Part shown: one piece after another, positions 34,669 through 44,860 of the stretch
Layout of the letters: each line of letters starts with the position of its first letter
Position numbering within the stretch: the first letter of the stretch is position 1
Source of the DNA: Streptomyces griseocarneus
GTDB lineage: Bacteria; Actinomycetota; Actinomycetes; Streptomycetales; Streptomycetaceae
Reading direction: 5' to 3'
Assembly: GCF_014655595.1 (NCBI RefSeq)
Contig: NZ_BNBL01000004.1
Location: forward strand, 248,001 to 312,000
DNA: 64,000 nucleotides
Notes under the pieces: model-generated
Told to the model about the DNA's origin: nothing
The model's input: only the letters and a program-made list of their open reading frames with translations
The model's database searches: none
Made by a program: the position numbers and the translations under genes

Positions 34669-35175
34669 TCAGCCCAGGTCGGCGGCGAGCAGGGCGCGCA
34701 CGCCCTCGATGTTGGCGTGGAGGAAGGCGCGCAGCGACGGAGGCACCACCTCCACCGAGTCGATGCCCGCCCGGGTGAAGGGGATGCGGACGACCTCGTA
34801 CGTGCCGAGGGGCTCGTCCACCTCGGGGCCGTGGCGGCGCGAGAGGTCCATGGACGCCAGCCGGCAGACGAAGAAGTGCTGCACCTTCACGCCGTGGGCG
34901 GCGTGGTGGAGGGAGTGCGAGACGGTGTCGACGAAGGCGGGGACCACGTCGACGACCTTCGCCCCGAGCTCTTCGTCCACCTCCCGGTGGAGGGCGGCGA
35001 CGACGGTCGGGTCCTCGGGCTCGACGCCTCCGCCGGGGGTGATCCAGTACGGGGCCTCGCCGGGCTTGGTGCGTTTGATGAGGATCATGTCGAGCGCGTC
35101 GGAGCCGGGCTCGCCGTCGAGCAGGATGGCGCGGGCGGTGCGTTTGACCACTGGCCGTTCGGTCATAGGGGACAT
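34669..35175 (-). CDS. NUDIX hydrolase
   Basis: 168 residues from ATG 35175 with GGAGGGG 12 nt upstream (a second ATG, at 35166, is possible). The Nudix box reads GGGVEPEDPTVVAALHREVDEELG, close to the GX5EX7REUXEEXGU consensus with the REVDEEL core intact. Hydrolyses nucleoside diphosphates linked to another moiety; substrate unknown. It is 32 nt downstream of the LysR gene on the same strand and could be co-transcribed with it. Convergent with the flavohemoprotein. Confidence 0.85.
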   Translation of the reverse strand: MSPMTERPVVKRTARAILLDGEPGSDALDMILIKRTKPGEAPYWITPGGGVEPEDPTVVAALHREVDEELGAKVVDVVPAFVDTVSHSLHHAAHGVKVQHFFVCRLASMDLSRRHGPEVDEPLGTYEVVRIPFTRAGIDSVEVVPPSLRAFLHANIEGVRALLAADLG

Positions 35176-35207
35176 CTGCCGCACGGTCCCCTCCGCGAAA
35201 CCCTTTC

Positions 35208-36104
35208 TCACCAGGAAACGGCAGCGCGCAACAGCCACTCGTGCGCCCTGGCCAGGTGCGGGTGGGCCAGGGTGCCGGCCCGGACGACCAGGAAGTAGGT
35301 GCGCAGCGGGGGCACCGGCGGGTCGAGGAGGGCGACGATCTCGCCGCTGTCGAGGGCGTCGCCGCACAGGTAGCGCGGCAGCACGCCGATGCCGGCCCCG
35401 GCCGCGACGCAGGACAGGACGGCGCGCAGGTCGGGGGCGATGACGGCACCCGCGGCGGTGGGCTTGGCGTCGAAGACGGCGGCCCAGTAGCGGGAGACGA
35501 ACGGCAGGCTCTCGTGGACCTCGACGACGGGCAGGTCCTCCAGGGCGCGGACGCCCTTGTCGCGCACGACGGCGGCGCCGCCCAGGCGGGCCGCCCAGCG
35601 GGGGCCGGCGACCAGGACGTGCTCCTCGTCGCAGAGCGGGGTGGCGGACAGCAGCCGTCCGCGCGGCCGGGAGGTGGTGACGACGAGGTCGTGGTGGCCC
35701 GCGCCCAGGCCCTCGAAGAGGTCCTCGGCCATGCCGTGGGCGGCGCGCACGGTCAGCCCCTGGACGATGAGGGGGGTGAGCGCGGGCAGCGCGCGCAGGG
35801 CGGTGAACTCGGGGGGACCGGCCAGGTGCAGCGTGCGGTTGGCCCGCTGCTCGTCGAGGTCGGCCTCGGCGATCTCCAGCAGGGCGTCGACATGCGGTGC
35901 GATCTTGTGGGCGAGTTCGTCGCCGATGGTGGTGGGCCGCACACCACGGGCCTGGCGCAGGAAGAGCGGGCGGCCCAGCTGTCGTTCCAGGGTCCTGATC
36001 TGGCTGGTGACGGCGGGCTGGGAGAGGCCGAGCAGGGCGGCGGCGCGGGTGAAGGAGCCGGCCCGGTGCACCGTGACGAATGTGCGTAAAAGGGCCAGAT
36101 CCAT
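35208..36104 (-). CDS. LysR family transcriptional regulator
   Basis: 298 residues. N-terminal winged HTH: MDLALLRTFVTVHRAGSFTRAAALLGLSQPAVTSQIRTLERQLGRPLF, then a periplasmic-binding-like effector domain. The usual divergent target is missing: upstream lies a minus-strand membrane-protein gene, so autoregulation and control of the downstream NUDIX gene are the local options. Upstream DNA (36130-36160) is AT-richer than its surroundings, with an ATAAATAAGTCGATA stretch suited to a LysR box. Confidence 0.9.
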   Translation of the reverse strand: MDLALLRTFVTVHRAGSFTRAAALLGLSQPAVTSQIRTLERQLGRPLFLRQARGVRPTTIGDELAHKIAPHVDALLEIAEADLDEQRANRTLHLAGPPEFTALRALPALTPLIVQGLTVRAAHGMAEDLFEGLGAGHHDLVVTTSRPRGRLLSATPLCDEEHVLVAGPRWAARLGGAAVVRDKGVRALEDLPVVEVHESLPFVSRYWAAVFDAKPTAAGAVIAPDLRAVLSCVAAGAGIGVLPRYLCGDALDSGEIVALLDPPVPPLRTYFLVVRAGTLAHPHLARAHEWLLRAAVSW

Positions 36105-36240
36105 GCTGTCTCCCCTTGTTCGCCACCATCGGCCGTAGGGGAACTATAAATAAGTCGATAGGTCTGTGTCGCTAGCGTGATTGGACACTGACGCAGAGTC
36201 AACTAGCCTGGGTCGCGCGGTTCTTCACGCGTGGAGCCGC

Positions 36241-36277
36241 GACGGCTCGAGCCAAGAGGGGGGAGGCTCGAGCCGTC
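36241..36277 (-). terminator. Hairpin downstream of the holin-like gene, likely terminator
   Basis: A perfect 13-bp stem, GACGGCTCGAGCC (36241-36253) with GGCTCGAGCCGTC (36265-36277), and an 11-nt purine-rich loop, 40 bp past the minus-strand gene that stops at 36318. Confidence 0.65.
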
Positions 36278-36317
36278 CTTCTGCCGTGGCCCCGCGGGCG
36301 CCGGGGACGAACGGTCG

Positions 36318-36698
36318 TCAGTCGTTCTCGTCCGGCAGGATCATGTGCATCGCCCAGGCCACGACGGAGATGATCACGCCGCCGACCAGGGCGGGCCAGA
36401 AGCCGCCCACGTGGAAGGCCAGGTCCAGCCGGTCCGCGAGCCACGAGGTCAGCAGCAGCATCAGCGCGTTGATGACCAGCGTGATCAGGCCGAGGGTGAC
36501 GATGAAGAGCGGGAAGGACAGCAGCTTCACCACCGGCTTGACGATGAAGTTGACCGCGCCGAAGACGAGCGCGACGAGGAAGAGCGTGACCACCTTGCGG
36601 GCGGTGTTCTCGCCGGACAGGGTGATGCCCTTGAGCAGCCAGATGGCTACCGCCAGGGCCGCCGCGTTGGCGATCGTCTTGACTACGAAATTCTTCAT
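36318..36698 (-). CDS. Phage-holin-family (type 4_2) small integral membrane protein
   Basis: 126 residues from ATG 36698. Four hydrophobic helices: NFVVKTIANAAALAVAIWLL, VVTLFLVALVFGAVNFIVKPVVKLLSFPLFI, LGLITLVINALMLLL and FWPALVGGVIISVVAWAMHMI. The KPVVKLLSFPLFIVTLGLITLVINALML block is the signature of the holin_4_2 / YvlD-like family, which despite the name is found in ordinary chromosomes and has no proven lytic role. It is divergent from the cupin gene; no phage genes are nearby. Confidence 0.8.
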   Translation of the reverse strand: MKNFVVKTIANAAALAVAIWLLKGITLSGENTARKVVTLFLVALVFGAVNFIVKPVVKLLSFPLFIVTLGLITLVINALMLLLTSWLADRLDLAFHVGGFWPALVGGVIISVVAWAMHMILPDEND

Positions 36699-36802
36699 GG
36701 TGAGATCGTTGCAGACGAGCGCGGTCGATGAAGATCGGCTCGAAGGGCGCGGCCGCCGGGGCGACCGGCGCGGCGATCGGTACGGCGAGGGATGGACCAC
36801 GC

Positions 36803-37120
36803 ATGAAAGCGTTCCGGCTGGATGAGCTCGAGGCCGAGCGGGTCGCCAACGAAGGCGCCTACCTGCAGTTCCTGCGCGAGCGGAACATGTCCGTCGGGCT
36901 GTACGCGCTGAACGCCGGCGACGCCGACCCCCAGGCGCCGCACGCCCAGGACGAGGTGTACGTGGTCATGAGCGGCCGGGCATCGGTCACGGTCGGGGAG
37001 GAGACCACGACGGTGGGGCGCGGCAGCGTGGTGTACGTACCGGCCGGGGTGGTCCACCGCTTCCACCACATCAGCGAGGATCTGAGGGTCCTGGTGGTCT
37101 TCTCTCCGCCTGAGAGCTGA
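36803..37120 (+). CDS. Small cupin-domain protein
   Basis: 105 residues from ATG 36803. A single cupin barrel: motif 1 near APHAQDEVYVVMSGRASVTVG (metal ligands probably H and E) and motif 2 near GSVVYVPAGVVHRFHHI. It binds a metal and possibly a small molecule; function unknown. GAGGGA about 10 nt upstream supports the start. An in-frame start at 36728 would add 25 Gly/Ala-rich residues outside the fold. Confidence 0.8.
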   Translation: MKAFRLDELEAERVANEGAYLQFLRERNMSVGLYALNAGDADPQAPHAQDEVYVVMSGRASVTVGEETTTVGRGSVVYVPAGVVHRFHHISEDLRVLVVFSPPES

Positions 37121-37339
37121 GCCGGTCCCCCGGGATCCCGTAGGGGGCGGCTCAGGGGAGGACGGGGGCTGCGCGGGCCCCGCCGGAAGGTCCTGCCGCC
37201 CTAGCATCGAATGCAGGCCGGGGCATTCCGCTCCGGGCGGCCGGAGAGTCTTGCCGCGGCATTCGCCGGGGAAGTCCGACCGGCCGTGATGTGACGATGC
37301 CGCGTGAAATCACGCGCGAAGCGGAGAGCAGGGATCGAC

Positions 37340-37558
37340 ATGGCCGAGAAGGGGATATTCGACGGGATGCCGTGGTGGGTGAAGTGGATCGCCGTGCCGG
37401 TCCTCGTCCTGCTGGTGTTCGGCAGCCTGATCATGAGCGTGCTCGGCTTTGTCATCAGCCTGCTCTTCAAGGCGCTGCTGCTGGTCGCTCTCGTCGGTGG
37501 CCTGATCTTCGTCGTCAAGAAGTTCACGTCGTCCTCGTCGTCGAAGGGCGACTGGTAG
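37340..37558 (+). CDS. DUF5326 small membrane protein
   Basis: 72 residues from ATG 37340 with AGCAGGG upstream. MPWWVKWIAVPVLVLLVFGSLIMSVLGF then FKALLLVALVGGLIFVVKKF give two membrane helices, followed by a short Ser-rich tail. This is the typical DUF5326 layout found next to the ssgA region in Streptomyces. Function unknown. Confidence 0.8.
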   Translation: MAEKGIFDGMPWWVKWIAVPVLVLLVFGSLIMSVLGFVISLLFKALLLVALVGGLIFVVKKFTSSSSSKGDW

Positions 37559-37988
37559 GGGCCGGCCAATCCGGGCGTGACGTGCCGCCCGGAACGTCCC
37601 CACCGGCAGACGGCGTCGCCCACGCCACCGTCCGGTGTCCGCTCGGTCAACTCAACGAAGCGGAAGGCGGGGAGTTATCTCTCCCGTCAACTTCTCTCCG
37701 TCAACGTGAACGCGAAGCCCGGGGGCGTAAACGGTAATCCGTGCGCCCTCGGGCCACTTTGGCCAGTTCTCGGCTGTTCCGTGCCAGCAAATCCCCCGGT
37801 TACGACTCCATGCAGTAGTCGAGTCGCTACGCTCCAGAGTCGGCGAGCTCGTATGCTCACCCTCGGTCTCCATGAGTAACTGGAAAATCACTCCTTGTGA
37901 TCCACGGGGCGTTCTTGTCAGACTATGGCGTCATTGGGGCCATCAGGCTTCAATCCCTGCCAAACCGACGAAGACGGGGCATTGGGCG
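37559..37988. other. 430-bp stretch upstream of ssgA without a supported gene
   Basis: In S. coelicolor this position holds ssgR, the IclR-type activator of ssgA. Here no IclR-like frame is present. A minus-strand frame at 37652-37891 (79 residues) shows no recognisable domain and I do not call it. From about 37780 to 37990 the base composition is visibly less GC-rich than flanking genes. TTGTCA at 37915-37920 could be a -35 but no good -10 follows. Confidence 0.6.
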
Positions 37989-38435
37989 ATGCGCGACACA
38001 GTTCAGGCAGAAGTGGTCATGACGTTCCTCGTCTCCGAGGAGCTGTCGTTCCGGATCCCGGTGGAGCTGGGCTACGACAGCAGCGATCCGTACGCGGTGA
38101 AGTTCACCTTCCACCTTCCCGGCGACGCCCCGGTGACCTGGGCCTTCGCCCGGGAGTTGCTGCTCGACGGGCTGAGCCAGCCGTCCGGCGAGGGCGATGT
38201 GCACATCGCCCCCGCCTCCTCCCAGCACCTGTCGGATGTCTTCATCCGGCTGCAAGTGGGTGGGGAAGGCGCGCTGTTCCGTGCCGGTGCGGCGCCGCTG
38301 GTGGCCTTCCTCGACCGCACCGACCGCGTGGCCCCCCTGGGGGAGGAGCGCACGGTCGCCGACTTCGACTACGAGCTCGCCGCGGCGCTGGACAGCATCC
38401 TCGCCGGCAATCCCGAGGGTCAGAACGCCGGTTAA
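37989..38435 (+). CDS. ssgA: Sporulation/cell-division activator SsgA (SALP family)
   Basis: 148 residues from ATG 37989. It matches SsgA closely: FLVSEELSFRIPVELGY, DPYAVKFTFHLPGDAPVTWAFARELLLDG, IRLQVGGEGALFRAGAAPLVAFLDRTD and a DFDYELAAALDSILA end. SsgA-like proteins are confined to morphologically complex actinomycetes; SsgA promotes septation and helps localise SsgB, which recruits FtsZ. The start gives an N terminus (RDTVQAEVVMTFLV) like S. griseus SsgA; ATG 38019 would match the S. coelicolor annotation. The usual upstream regulator ssgR is absent. Confidence 0.92.
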   Translation: MRDTVQAEVVMTFLVSEELSFRIPVELGYDSSDPYAVKFTFHLPGDAPVTWAFARELLLDGLSQPSGEGDVHIAPASSQHLSDVFIRLQVGGEGALFRAGAAPLVAFLDRTDRVAPLGEERTVADFDYELAAALDSILAGNPEGQNAG

Positions 38436-39037
38436 CGGGCCGCCCGGCCCGGCAAGCCGCCGTCCCCCCGGACCGGCACCCGCCCGGCGCGTGGTGCCCC
38501 TCCCCGTGGCGCGGTCACCGCAGTCCGGACCGACGGACCGCCGCCGCTTCCCCCGCCGCTGCCTTCCTCCGCAGTGGTTTTGTCGACACTGTCACCTTTC
38601 GCACCGATGTCCGGCCTGTCGGCCGTGTCCATGGTCGCGAACAACTGCCGTGCCAGACCCAGACCCGTCCCTCCCATGGTCAGCGCCCTCGCGAAGCGGC
38701 CGGACATGCCGTCGGCCCCGTACAGCAGCACCATGCGGTCCCCGTTCCCCACGCCTGAGCTCCGGCCCGGACGATCTCCGGCCGCCGCTCGGCCAGTTGC
38801 CGCGCGACGACCGTGCCCCGGGTTCCTCCGCCGGCGCCGTCGCGCACGCCGTGAGCACCTCGGTCTCCGCCAGACCCTTGGCCTGAGCTGCCGCCGCCCC
38901 GGCCCTCACCCGTCGTACGGGTGGCCGCCGCGGCGGCGGCGATGCCGCGCGCGCGGTGGCTCCGGCCCCAAGCCCATCCCCTGCCGGGGCCGTTGATCAC
39001 GAAGCGCCCCGGATCAGCCGGAGGCGCCCCCCGGGGG
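38436..39037. other. 602-bp stretch between ssgA and the YibE/F gene, possible decayed gene
   Basis: No intact gene can be supported. On the minus strand, short protein-like pieces occur in successive different frames: near 38830-38900 (AETEVLTACATAPAEE), near 38770-38820 (VVARQLAERRPEIVRAG) and near 38600-38750 (GDRMVLLYGADGMSGRFARAL, then GGTGLGLARQLF). This would fit one gene broken by two frameshifts, but it could be chance in GC-rich DNA. Confidence 0.4.
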
Positions 39038-40345
39038 TCACTTCGCGCGGCGCCGCCTGCCTCCGCGCGACCTTCCCCTCCCCTTGCCCGCGGTGTGCCG
39101 GTCGGCACTGACAACGAGCGCCGCCAGCACGGTCGTCACCGGGACCGACGCCACCAGCCCGATGCTGCCGACCAGCGTGCGGACGATCTCCTCCGCGACG
39201 ATCTCGCTGGTCGCCACCGCGCTCACCCCGCTGTCCGCGATCGAGAACAGCAACAGCAGCGGCAGGGAGGCGCCCGCGTACGCCAGGACCAGCGTGTTCA
39301 CCACGGAGGCGATGTGGTCGCGTCCGATGCGCATCGCCGAGCCGTAGAGTTTGCGCCAATTGGCGCCCGGGTCGGCCTCCTTCAGCTCCCACACCGCCGA
39401 CGTCTGGGTGACCGTGACGTCATCCAGCACGCCCAGCGAGCCGATGATGATGCCGGCCAGCAGCAGGCCGCGGATCTCGATCTCCGGATAGAGCCCGTGC
39501 ACCAGACCCGTCTGGTCGTCGGTGTTGCCCGTCAGATGCGCCCAGTCGATGAAGAACGATCCCAGCAGGCCGATGATCAGCAGGGACGTCAGCGTCCCCA
39601 GCACGGCAACGGACGTACGGGCGTTGAGCCCATGGCACATGTAGAGCGCGATCAGCATGATCGCGCTGCCGCCCACCACCGCGACCAGCAGGGGATCGGA
39701 GCCCTGCAGGATGGCCGGGAGGATGAACATCGTCAGCACGCCGAAGCTGATCACCAGCGCCACCAGCGCGAAGATGCCGCGCAGCCGGCCCACCGCCACG
39801 ACCGCCAGGGCGAAGATGCCCGCGAGCACGGCCATCGGCAGTGTCCGGTTCACATCGGTGACCGAATAGCGAAGCGCCTCCGGCGCCTTCGGGGCGTAGG
39901 CGAGGACGACCTCCTGGCCCACGTCGTAGCGGCGCGAGGCGTCCGGCTGCACCATCTCCGTGAAGGTGCGGCCCTTGTCCTTGCCCGAGGTCACCTCGAT
40001 CTCGGTCTTCTCGCACTTGCCCTTGGTGGGAGGAGGCGCTCCCTGTTGCTGCTGTGACGGAGGCGGCTGAACGCCGGCCTTCGGGCAGTCGAGCTCCTCG
40101 ATCTTCACGACCCGGCCCGACTCGGTCTGCTGGTCGAGGCCCAGTCCCGTGTGCGGGTGCGGTGGGGCGCCGCCCGGCCACAGGACGATCAGACCGGTCA
40201 CGACCGCGGCCGCGAACGGGACGAGAACGGCGGCGATCACCTTGCGCAGATGGGCCGAAACGGGGGTCGCGGGGCCATGGCTGTGCGAGTGGCTGTGCGC
40301 ATGGCCGTGCGAGTGACGTTGGGGGGGATGGCTGGTGCTGGTCAC
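39038..40345 (-). CDS. YibE/F family integral membrane protein with His-rich N terminus
   Basis: 435 residues. The N-terminal 25 residues are rich in His and Ser (HSHGHAHSHSHSHG), a likely metal-binding tail. Membrane helix near 35-58, an extracytoplasmic domain (about 65-165), then seven or so helices with YibE/F motifs: LLIIGLLGSFFIDWAHLTG, LLLAGIIIGSLGVLDDVTVTQTSAVWEL and SLPLLLLFSIADSG. Transport function is presumed but unproven. Divergent from the thiC riboswitch region and so close to it (about 50 bp) that their promoters may overlap. Confidence 0.85.
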   Translation of the reverse strand: MTSTSHPPQRHSHGHAHSHSHSHGPATPVSAHLRKVIAAVLVPFAAAVVTGLIVLWPGGAPPHPHTGLGLDQQTESGRVVKIEELDCPKAGVQPPPSQQQQGAPPPTKGKCEKTEIEVTSGKDKGRTFTEMVQPDASRRYDVGQEVVLAYAPKAPEALRYSVTDVNRTLPMAVLAGIFALAVVAVGRLRGIFALVALVISFGVLTMFILPAILQGSDPLLVAVVGGSAIMLIALYMCHGLNARTSVAVLGTLTSLLIIGLLGSFFIDWAHLTGNTDDQTGLVHGLYPEIEIRGLLLAGIIIGSLGVLDDVTVTQTSAVWELKEADPGANWRKLYGSAMRIGRDHIASVVNTLVLAYAGASLPLLLLFSIADSGVSAVATSEIVAEEIVRTLVGSIGLVASVPVTTVLAALVVSADRHTAGKGRGRSRGGRRRRAK

Positions 40346-40392
40346 CGGGGCATCATCGCAAGCCCCACTGGTCCTCCTCGCCGGAGAGGCGC

Positions 40393-40398
40393 TAGCGT
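40393..40398 (+). promoter_or_regulatory. Putative -10 of the thiC transcript
   Basis: TAGCGT about 20 bp upstream of the riboswitch aptamer, the right place for a transcript starting near 40405. No clear -35. Confidence 0.35.
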
Positions 40399-40417
40399 GG
40401 TGTCACCTTTGCAATCG

Positions 40418-42311
<1,894 letters not shown>

Positions 42312-42347
42312 CAGGACGCAGGAAAGACCGCCGGCCGGATCGCCGGG

Positions 42348-43229
42348 CTAGTCGGCCCGGTGGTCCGGCCCTGTGGCGTCCGGGCCGGCGCGGTCCGGGC
42401 CGGGGCGGGCGGCGCGCGTGGGGGCGGAGGGAGTGCTGTCGGGGCTGGAGAAGCCGGGGCGGGAGTAACCGAGGTGGGGCGTCCGGCTGGGTCCGGTGGG
42501 CTTCCTCGGGTTACGGGGACGGCGGGGCGCCGGGGGCGCCTTGGCCAGTGCCTCCCGGAGGAAGGGCAGCACGCCCCGCTCGAGCAGCGCCTGCCGCCAC
42601 GCGTCGCGGGCCCGCTCGGCCTCCTCGGCGAGGTGGTCGCGCGGCGGGGCCTCGTCCTCGCGCCGGCCGTTGCGCAGGGCGGTGCGCAGCATGCCGGACA
42701 TCGCGACGAGCACTCCGGCGACGGTGAAGGCGCCGAACCACCAGCCGATCGAGATCATGGGGCGGGCTACGGACTCGCCCTCCCCGACGGTTCGCATGAC
42801 ATATCCGATGAGAAGAAAAAGGAACGCGGCGATCCCGGCGAGGACCGGGGCCAGCACGGCGAGGACGGCGCCGGCGCCCGCGCCCTGGCCCTCGGGGACG
42901 TCGGCGGACGAGTCGGCGGGGGCGAGCGGGGCGCCGTGGCCGCTCTCGCCGGGGTGACCGATTCCGGCACCGGCCGGCTGTGGCTGGGCGGCCGACGAGC
43001 GCGTGCGCACTTCCTCCCGGGCGGCGAGGAGGTGCTCGTATTCCGCCATCGCACAGGCGGAGATGGCGGTCATGGCGCTCATCGCCATGGCGCGCAGCTG
43101 TTCGGTATTGAGCCGCTGTCCCATCGCGGCGGCGAGTTCCGGGTCATGGTTCGCGGTACGCAGCGCCTGGTCGAGAACCCGCTCGAATTCCGGGCGGTCC
43201 TCGGCCAGCAGGTGCGGAACGCTGTTCAT
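42348..43229 (-). CDS. Membrane protein of unknown function
   Basis: 293 residues from ATG 43229 (ATG 43235 also possible; both are preceded by purine-rich runs). N-terminal helical domain (HLLAEDRPEFERVLDQALRTANHDPELAAAMGQRL), a linker, two membrane helices (about 112-140 and 160-180), a basic cytoplasmic helix with RDAWRQALLERGVLPFLREAL, and a Pro/Arg/Gly/Asp-rich tail in which GPD recurs. This layout is common in Streptomyces hypothetical membrane proteins. I do not recognise a function. Convergent with thiC. Confidence 0.7.
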   Translation of the reverse strand: MNSVPHLLAEDRPEFERVLDQALRTANHDPELAAAMGQRLNTEQLRAMAMSAMTAISACAMAEYEHLLAAREEVRTRSSAAQPQPAGAGIGHPGESGHGAPLAPADSSADVPEGQGAGAGAVLAVLAPVLAGIAAFLFLLIGYVMRTVGEGESVARPMISIGWWFGAFTVAGVLVAMSGMLRTALRNGRREDEAPPRDHLAEEAERARDAWRQALLERGVLPFLREALAKAPPAPRRPRNPRKPTGPSRTPHLGYSRPGFSSPDSTPSAPTRAARPGPDRAGPDATGPDHRAD

Positions 43230-43415
43230 GTGCATCCCCCGATGCTCCGTAGGGCCTGGTGCCGGCTTGTACCGGGCAGTGGGCGGAAACGGAGGAGAGC
43301 CTGCTACGGATAAGCCGATGGTAGAGCCGCACCGGCGCGGGGTGACAGCTGGTTTCCCGAATTACCCCGAGCCGGTGGAACTCCACACTTGCCCGTGCAC
43401 CGGCCGGCCGAACCC

Positions 43416-44519
43416 TCAGCCCGCCAGCGGAAGTTGCACCACCAGCAGTTTTCCGGCCATCGTGACCCCGCCGTCCATGGCGAGGGCGAGCCCGTCGGCA
43501 TACAGATGGGGTCCCTCGACCAGCGGAGTGCCGTCCTCGCCGTCGGCGTCCTCGGTACCGACCTCGCCCAGGAGGTAGGGGATGGGGCTGTGGCCGTGGA
43601 CGATGCGGCTGCCGCCGTAGGTCTGCAGCAGCTCCCGCACGGCCACGGGCCCCGCGTCCTCGTCGCGGAAGGCGAACCGCTTGGTGAACTTGCGGAACAG
43701 GTCCCAGACCTCGTCGGGGTCGTTGCGCTGCAGGGCCTCGGTGATCGCGTCGTTGACGTCCTCGATGGAGTCGCCGAACTCCAGGTAGGCGGTGGTGTCG
43801 GAGTGCACCAGCAGGTGCCCGTCCTCCTCGGCGATCGCGTCGAGGCGGGACATCCACTGCAGGTGGTGGTCCTCCAGGCGCTCCATGTCGGTGCGCTGGC
43901 CGCCGTTGAGCAGCCAGGCGGCCTGGAAGGAGGCGGTGCCGGCCCCGGAGTTCACGGGGGTGTCGGCGAACCGCTTGGCGCCGATGAGCAGCAGCTCGTG
44001 GTTGCCCATGAGGGCCTTGCAGTAGCCGCCGGCGGCAGCGGCCTCGGCGGACAGCCGCATGACCAGGTCGATCACGCCGACGCCGTCCGGGCCCCGGTCG
44101 GTGAAGTCGCCGAGGAACCACAGCCGGGCGTTGCCCGCGGCCCAGTGGCCGTGGGCGTCGATGAGGCCCTGGGCGGCGAGCGCCTCGTAGAGCTCGTCCA
44201 GGTAGCCGTGCACGTCGCCGACCACGTACAGCGGGCCGCGGCCGACGGGGGCGGCCTGGTGCTGCTGCGGCTGCTGCTGCGGCTGGGGCGGAGCGATGGG
44301 CGTCAGCTCGACGGTGGGCACGTCCTGCGGCACGCGCGCACCGATCACCGGCAGGTCGCGGGCGGTCGGGGTGTAGCCGGGGGGGTATTCCGGATATTCC
44401 GGCGCGGGCGGGGCGGTGTGCGCGTAGCCCGGCACGGGACCGGGCGCGGCGTACCCGGGGAAGGGCGCCATCGCCGCCGTGGTCCGTGCCGCAGGTCCCT
44501 GCCCGGCCCCCTGAGTCAT
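43416..44519 (-). CDS. Metallophosphoesterase (PPP/bacterial ApaH-like fold)
   Basis: 367 residues from ATG 44519 with GGAGGGG 3-5 nt upstream. A Pro/Gln/Tyr-rich N-terminal segment (about 1-90), then a calcineurin-like domain with GDVHG, GDFTDRG, GNHE and HGHS, the full two-metal site. It resembles bacterial PPP-type phosphatases (PrpA/ApaH-like) rather than the exported kind; no signal peptide. Substrate may be a phosphoprotein or dinucleotide polyphosphate. Upstream of the unknown membrane protein on the same strand. Confidence 0.85.
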   Translation of the reverse strand: MTQGAGQGPAARTTAAMAPFPGYAAPGPVPGYAHTAPPAPEYPEYPPGYTPTARDLPVIGARVPQDVPTVELTPIAPPQPQQQPQQHQAAPVGRGPLYVVGDVHGYLDELYEALAAQGLIDAHGHWAAGNARLWFLGDFTDRGPDGVGVIDLVMRLSAEAAAAGGYCKALMGNHELLLIGAKRFADTPVNSGAGTASFQAAWLLNGGQRTDMERLEDHHLQWMSRLDAIAEEDGHLLVHSDTTAYLEFGDSIEDVNDAITEALQRNDPDEVWDLFRKFTKRFAFRDEDAGPVAVRELLQTYGGSRIVHGHSPIPYLLGEVGTEDADGEDGTPLVEGPHLYADGLALAMDGGVTMAGKLLVVQLPLAG

Positions 44520-44860
44520 CGACCCCTCCACCATCGCGCCGCCGTGCACCTTGTGGACCTTGCCTGGTCGATGGCGGTCCGTGGTGTCGTGCGCCCATCA
44601 TAGGAATGACCGTCGCGGCTTGTGACGCACCAGGGGCCGTGAATCGGGGCAGGAGACCGGGATCGCCGGTCATTTCTCCCCAAATGAGCCGTTAAATGAG
44701 CCGTTCGCGCCGGTCAGCAGCGTGCCGGGGCGGCTCCCCCGGTCCTCGGCCGACGTGCCCGTGCGCCGGATGCGGGTCCACTTCCGGTTGACGCGGGTCG
44801 GGCCGTGGAGCGTTCGCCGGGCCCGGCGGCGGGTTGCCGGGAGCTTTCCCGGGACGTCCG
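44520..44860. other. 341-bp intergenic region with a small tandem repeat
   Basis: No supported gene. An exact 12-bp tandem repeat, AAATGAGCCGTT, occupies 44682-44705. A small dyad GACCGG-N5-CCGGTC lies just left of it (about 44655-44671) and could act as a weak terminator for the LacI gene. The promoter of the metallophosphoesterase must be near 44520-44600. Confidence 0.55.
44682..44705. repeat. Exact 12-bp tandem duplication
   Basis: AAATGAGCCGTT at 44682-44693 and again at 44694-44705. Two copies only; probably a replication slip. Confidence 0.85.

Noticed and set aside
36318..36698. Holin-family protein as evidence of a prophage
   Set aside because: This membrane family is widespread in bacterial chromosomes and no other phage gene is near.
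37785..37815. tRNA-like T-arm sequence near CCCCCGGTTACGACTCC
   Set aside because: No acceptor, D or anticodon stems can be formed around it, and the T-loop consensus is not met.
37652..37891. 79-residue minus-strand frame upstream of ssgA as a possible ssgR remnant
   Set aside because: No IclR helix-turn-helix or effector-domain pattern can be seen.
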